Assembly (NCBI GenBank): GCA_964020155.1
Contig: OZ026564.1
Location: 2,615,723 to 2,679,722 of the forward strand
Source: Chondrilla cf. caribensis
Taxonomy: Eukaryota > Porifera > Demospongiae > Chondrillida > Chondrillidae
Direction: 5' to 3'
Length of the DNA stretch: 64,000 nt
In this document: in pieces, positions 57,990 to 64,000 of the stretch
How the letters are laid out: every line of letters starts with the position of its first letter
Position numbering within the stretch: the stretch's first letter is position 1
Position numbers and translations under genes: made by a program
The notes under the pieces: model-generated
The model's database searches: none
Told to the model about the DNA's origin: nothing
The model's input: the letters and a program-made list of their open reading frames with translations, nothing else

Positions 57990-57995
57990 TTTAAT
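57990..57995 (-). terminator. Possible polyadenylation signal of copy 6
   Basis: ATTAAA on the minus strand, about 95 bases after the stop codon of copy 6, as in copies 2 and 4. Confidence 0.3.
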
Positions 57996-58088
57996 TTTGT
58001 TCCTAAAGACGACAATGTTCCATGTCCTTATGCATTATAAGTATGCATGATAATGCAGTCAGTATTGATTTAAGGTTTTCGAACATCT

Positions 58089-61000
58089 TCACTTAGAGCA
58101 TTGCTTTCTTTTGAACTGGGAGTAGCTGAAGTGAGGATCAAACAATTCCTTCACTTCATATTCTGTGAACTTCCCTTCAATCACAGGAGACCCGTCTTTG
58201 GTTCCCGCATAGAGGCAAGGTGTCTTCCCATAATCCCAGGTGATCGGATAGTAATCTCCAGTAAATTGACGTGGACTAGTGAATGGTGAGTAGATGATGA
58301 CCCTGTATCTACTCCCAGTGTCAGCCTGTTCAGATTTCATCGCTTTGATCTCAACAGGAGTATTCCAGAATTGCCCTGTGTGTTAGGAAATGAAGTGAAA
58401 CAAACAAAACTCTTACATTACCTGCATGTGCACAAGTACATGAATATTCAGTTTTATGTTCAACACAAATTAGTCACACATGCGTGCGTGCGTACGTACA
58501 TATGATACATACCTATATTACGTATGTGTAATATAAAACCATTCCAAAGCATGTAATGACACTCTTTGGACTTACCCATCAATCCATGGGAAGATGGTGA
58601 TAGGCCATTTCCATCAGCAATGATGAATTTGATCATGTCAGCACCATTCATGAAGTGGAACACAATCCAGAATACCATTTTCTGTCCCTTACAATTTGGT
58701 ACAGACACTCTTACTTTGTCACCCAACTTTATTACTGTTATTCCCCTTCCCATCCAAGTGCGATTTTTCATTTGCATGTCATTAATGGTGACTTTCTTCC
58801 CTTCAAGGTCTGCCTGTATCTTGTGACACCTCCCATCATAGTCTTTGGCGACGATGCCAATCCTTGCCATGATATTTCCAACCTTTGGATTGGATGCCAG
58901 TTTGAGGTGAGTATTGACCAACACACACTGATCGGACACCAAGTTGTAGATCTTGTCTTCTCTCCCATGTACTTCATAACAAAGATCCCACTGTTTGTCT
59001 TTCTTTGAGAACTGAGAGAGCATTTTCTTATTGATACTGAGTGGCACAGTAAACATGGGGTCTCCATCAATATTACCTGCAGTATGTAAACATACGTACG
59101 TATGTACATGTATGAAGGTGTTTAGGATTCAGAACTAGATAACAATGCATGTTTAGACATACGTAGCATACGTACATATATGTGCATACTCATGTACATA
59201 CATGAGTACATTGTATATGAAGTATGCTACACCTACCTGTATATGTATATTTATGTGTAGATGTCTCAATACATGTGTATGTACATACGTACATGCATAT
59301 ACGAAATTGTTTAGCTGTTCTGTTTCAGACAACAATGCACCTATAGATGAAATTACCCCTGGTATGCCCAGTATGTGCAAATGATAGTTTTGTGGTAATA
59401 TTTCAAAGGCAGGGTAACAGTAATGCAAGAATAATGGTTGTCCATAAATTTGAGACATAATATTATGTTCATATGTAAATTGGTAATACGTATATACTGT
59501 ACATATGAAGATATGTACATGTGTACATAGGTACCTACGTATAATATTATACATACACATATGTGTGTACATATATCCTATGCATACACTTGGACGTACA
59601 TAATTACATTTATTATATGCAATATGAAATATTGTCTTAAATACTCACCATCTCGGATTGTTATTTGAGCCATGGGTTTGCTACCGGGCTCAAAAGGTAC
59701 ACCTCCATTGTCAGGTGGCATAATTTGTAGTTGGAATCTTTCAGGTCCTTCTTCTACACCATCATCAATGACAGGTATGTCTATACAAGTCCTCTTCTCC
59801 CCTTCTCCAAAGAACACTTCATATGGCCCATCCTGGTAGTCATCTGGAGAACCTAAATTGCAATGCAAAGATTATGAATGAGATTGTAGTATTTTGTATG
59901 ATTACATGGGTATGTATGTACATATGTACTGTATGTACAATACAATGTTGTGGTATTTTGAGTCTTGATGTACTTAAGATATGTACACATAATACGTATA
60001 ACATCATAGTATATGTGTCCCTTACTGGCACTTCTATTGGAGTGAGGTCTGTTTCCTATTTGAACCGTGAATTCCTCCTCGCAAGCTCTGTTGTGCTCCA
60101 GGCAGATTCTGACTCTAGTCTGTTCTTCAAATACCTCCATTTCAGTAGACACAAAATTGACTTGGAATTCTGTACGTGAATGGGGATTAATAAAGACATA
60201 ATACATGTAAATTACTGTATGTGGACTTTTATCAGTCGACTAGTGTCCTATGCACATGAAGGTACATATTAATCCCTTAATGTTCATATGTACCTAACTA
60301 CACTCATTGGTCGGGATATCTACACATGTATGTACCATGAGTCCATGTTTCAATCCCTTTCAAGCCTACTCATTTACACTGGCTGATATGTACATATCTT
60401 GTACATTACATGTCTGTATGTTTGTTGTATCCACATACACAACTATATACTTCCCTGATTTGTAAACTGCATTAATCATTTCAACTGTACGCTTACAGTG
60501 CTCCTATAAGATAGTGTACATATGTATGTACGAATTAGCATACATCCATGCTACCTATTGTTGGATAGTTAGCAATGGCAACAGTAGTCATGTGGAGCCA
60601 TGATTTAGGTATACTTACATGCCTACGTATGCATAATATTATACAGTATGTATGGGCTCACTGTCATCATCCTTAATTGCACCTATTTACAATTACCTAT
60701 ATTATTGCTCCTAATGATCTATAATTGAAGGTAATTTTAACAGTTACTTGTTTTACCATACTCTCACACTTGCACATGAATGTTTGCTGTATGTATGGGC
60801 TCACTGTCGTCGTCCTTGATGGTCACTGTAGCTCTGTCTGCACTACCGAGTTTAACACCCATATTAGCAGCTTGCATGGGAATACGGAGATTTCCAAAGA
60901 AGTTTTCGTCACACTCATCAATGTCGTCATCCATTATCGGGATCATGACGGTTACTTCCGTTTCACCAGATGTAAACTCAACTCGATATGGTCCGGGAGC

Positions 61001-64000
61001 ATAGTCACCAGTATCTGTATACATACACAATGAATTAAATCATGAAGACATGTACGTATGTATGTACGTGCAGATGTATATTATGTATACTCATTACAAC
61101 TCATACACTCATAAACCTATAGATTATGTAAACTTGTAGATATAAACCTACGTACATATTTGTATGCTATATATGTATGTACATGCATATTCTAGTAACC
61201 ATACTTATTCACTCACCAACTGCACTTCCATCCTCTGTGTCCACCATTACGGTGTATGATTTTGAACTGGGTGCACTAGCCTTCACGGTGAGAATGGCAA
61301 ATCCATCACCTTCACTTACATTATATGTCACTGGATCGAAATCAATAAAGATTTCATCATTATCTCTTATATTAATCGTCGCTTCATCATCCTCGCCAAT
61401 CTGAACTCTTTTAGCAACAGATGATTCAGTGGCATTTATGAAGGCTACAAAGTACTCAGTGCCTTCTCCGAACTCCTCATCATCAATAATAGGAATGCAC
61501 ACGGTAGCTGTGGTCTCCCCAGCTGCAAACACAGCATCATATTCTCCTCCTTCATAGTCACTTCCATCTATTGATGCAATAAAATTATAGAGCCAATATA
61601 ACTTGTAGGTATGTATTTACACATGTACATAAGTTGTAGCATGTACGTACATACGTATATATGTACCTACATGCATATATGTACTTATGAGCATGCACGT
61701 GTTTGTATTCCTATTATATGCATATAAGTGTCATTGTACTGTAGTGTTCACAACACTGTTGGCTTAGTAATTTGACAATGCAGTGGCATTTTGAGATACA
61801 TACATTCAATTTATACTCCCCTTCGGTAATTTATTAGCACTTTATATCTGTGCAGTAGACCTAGGCAGGGTACAACTACCTTGATCCTGGTGTGGACAAC
61901 TCATACTGAATATGCACACATAGTCGAATACAATGAGGCATACTCAATAGAAACTGTTTACTAATTTCCTGCCTGGTTCTCAATCAAATAATGCTGAAAC
62001 CTGTCTAATTACCTGTGCTGTTTCCATGCATACATCAGTGACCTGTGCTCTAGTGCTGATGTGTGCACAATTTTTCTTTTGTCAAACCAGGATACAAGTA
62101 TACACATATGTAATAGCTAAAGTACCTCTGTATCCACTACAGCTTCTCCAGAGGTACTTTAGTTATTATGTGGTATGTTGCATGGGCGCAACTCTGATTG
62201 AGCAATGATTAGTAGAAAAGGATATAATCAATTATCCACATTGCAACAACAATGCAAAATCGAATGAAGTGTGCGTACATCAGGGAAGTGTGCCCACATC
62301 ACGAATGTGTGCACTGCTTTTTCTTTGAAGTCGCCCACGCAACATATCACATGTACATATATACAGTATGATATATACGTATGTACCGTACATGTAATAG
62401 CGGTACCCCTCTTTTGGTCGGTACATGGGAAATGTACTGAAGGGATATCAGTTAATTAACCGAGGGCTGTATCCCGTTCAATAGCACAATTTCAAATAGT
62501 TGAGATAGATTTTGTTTATGACATCGAAAAAGACAATTTTCTCAAAGAGCTGGAGGTTGCTATCAACTCATTCAGATGGCTTCTTGGCCGCCAGTGCTTC
62601 CCGAACTAACAAGTTTCAGGATACTTACCAAAGAACGAGGAAACTTGCCAAACCAACAAGGTTTAGGGAACAAAGCAACAGTTATAGCTTCTTCTAATGG
62701 GAAATCTGAGAAGTAACCTTTTTAAGTCCGTCAAGAACATTGAAGAATGGCTCAAACCGTGTATTCCCAAGAATACAGCCAAGAATACACAATGGGCATG
62801 TAACAACGTCTGTTGATTAATTAATACAAGTCACTTAAACTGGGGTACATCACTAATAAGGTCAATGCTGTATCCCAGTACATCGCAAATATCCACCAGT
62901 TGGTCCTTCTGATCTTAAGTGACAATATCATCGATCAGGATGCATACATACATGTACATATGCCCTGTCAACCTTGCTGATTGATGGTGCAGTTACACAT
63001 ATGTGTATGTACGTACATAATATGTAGGTATGTATATGTTATGTTAGTTTAGGGTAGTACACAGGGATTGGATCCTTGTGTGGAAACAAAAGGTAAAGCC
63101 TGAGGTGTCTATTCATAGGATAAAATCCATGTGTTTTCTTCTTAAATTTTAAGGTGATATAATTAGCATATATCCTAATTAACCACTTGTTTACCTGTTG
63201 ATGGCTAATTGATTAATCAATTGTCTTATCTTGAGAGCTCAGTGATACATAGGATACATACGTATGTTGACACCAATCAGGATACATGTGCCAAATTATG
63301 CAACATGCATTCATCCATACATAGATGTACTTACTCATGGCTGTTTTATCCTGAGTAATCACCTTTACTGTATAATTCATATTAACAGAATTGTCTGACA
63401 TCAAGAACAATCTGATACATTCATCTCCTTCTGAAACATTGTATATTGTTGGGTCGAAGTTAACATTCCCTGGAGATGCCACACCAACTGTGTTGGAAAT
63501 ATAACATTGACAATGACTTCAGTCGGTACTCATCAATAATTCAAATATTGTAATACATACGTATGTGTATACTGTAGATATGTATCTACATAGGTAGGTA
63601 CGTGCATACGTGTTGGAGTTGAACCAAATCCACAGTCAACTCTTATTTGTACAACCATGTTTGTTTTCTTCAAAATTTATCAGATAAATCAGGTGTTTTG
63701 AAATCAAGTTGGACACTTCAGTGTTTAATACTCAGCAGTATACTGTTCTGTTTTCAAAGGACTATTGGTTGAGTTTGGTTTTCCCATATACGTACATAGT
63801 AGATTGTTGATATGAGTTGGATACATCAGGGCTATCTAAAACTTCAAATTCACCCTTAGGCTAGCTATAATTACTGTAATAGTAAGGTTGACGTTAAGAT
63901 GCATAATATATACTTGGCCATGTGCCATGAGCAGTGAATGAGGCAGGATTATAAGTGTACCTACCTGTGACATGGATATTTTTGAATACACACATACACA
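58089..64000 (-). CDS. Copy 6: long-type IgGFc-binding/Calx-beta/ITIH-C protein, 3' part
   Basis: Seven terminal exons are visible: 63487-63335, 61567-61217, 61014-60805, 60169-60026, 59852-59649, 59076-58576 and 58375-58089. All are open with phase 1 borders and GT-AG ends, ending with a TGA at 58089. They encode the last Calx-beta repeats (IPIIDDEEFGEGTEYF, IPIMDDDIDECDENFF, IPVIDDGVEEGPERF) and a full ITIH-like domain ending KRKQCSK. From 63488 to the window end only intron is present, as expected: in copy 4 the next exon begins about 544 bases on. The rest, including the IgGFc domain and signal peptide, should lie to the right. The gene is closest to copy 4 in most of this part, including the shared intronic insertion. 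Confidence 0.85.
62168..62352. mobile_element. 185-bp element with 21-bp inverted ends, second copy
   Basis: Same length and ends as 31255-31439, with two mismatches between the arms. It is in the same intron of copy 6, so it was inherited by duplication or exchange, not by a new insertion. Confidence 0.55.

Larger units (their letters stand above)
55981..58088. other. Intergenic region between copies 6 and 5
   Basis: A shortened version of 3137-7498 that jumps at about 57277 from the position equivalent to 4290 to that equivalent to 6545. No gene is recognised other than the exon-like remnant at 57013-57189. A local duplication is listed separately. Confidence 0.6.

Overview
The window looks like nuclear DNA of an invertebrate animal, most likely a demosponge. 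It is AT-rich, has short introns flooded with TACGTA/ACATGTAC repeats, and carries multi-exon secreted proteins built from Calx-beta repeats. The species is inferred, not shown. No rRNA, tRNA, CRISPR or bacterial-style operon is visible. Every gene I can support lies on the minus strand and belongs to one tandem family.

Layout, left to right, alternates two types of paralogue. Copy 1 (1-3045) is short-type and broken, with only its 5' part in the window. Copy 2 (7499-17228) is long-type and intact: 15 exons, about 1437 aa. Copy 3 (19109-23687) is short-type and broken. Copy 4 (27198-47249) is long-type, intact and expanded: 25 exons, about 2027 aa. Copy 5 (49194-55889) is short-type and broken. 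Copy 6 (58089 to beyond 64000) is long-type, with only its 3' part visible. The repeated unit is thus a long+short gene pair.

The predicted long protein has a 20-residue signal peptide, a ~460-residue domain that I recognise as the IgGFc-binding-protein N-terminal domain, then 6 (copy 2) or 11 (copy 4) Calx-beta repeats, and finally a ~260-residue C-terminal domain that resembles the C-terminal domain of inter-alpha-trypsin-inhibitor heavy chains. This is a secreted, probably calcium-binding, extracellular adhesion or recognition protein. Every intron I could place in the intact copies is phase 1, so all internal exons are interchangeable modules; most Calx-beta repeats are split over two exons. 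Copy 4 grew by amplifying one exon pair with a period of about 2 kb.

The three short copies share the same disabling lesions (a TAG in the IgGFc domain and a 1-bp deletion in a Calx-beta exon), so they were broken before the gene pair was multiplied. Their 3' exons still have intact reading frames and have exchanged sequence with the long copies. Copies 4 and 6 carry a recombination scar, and one copy 4 exon carries the short-type sequence. The cluster therefore looks like a rapidly diversifying family fed by exon duplication, unequal crossing-over and gene conversion. Between and inside genes lie long CA/TG microsatellites, fold-back elements and one TA-flanked 780-bp insertion.
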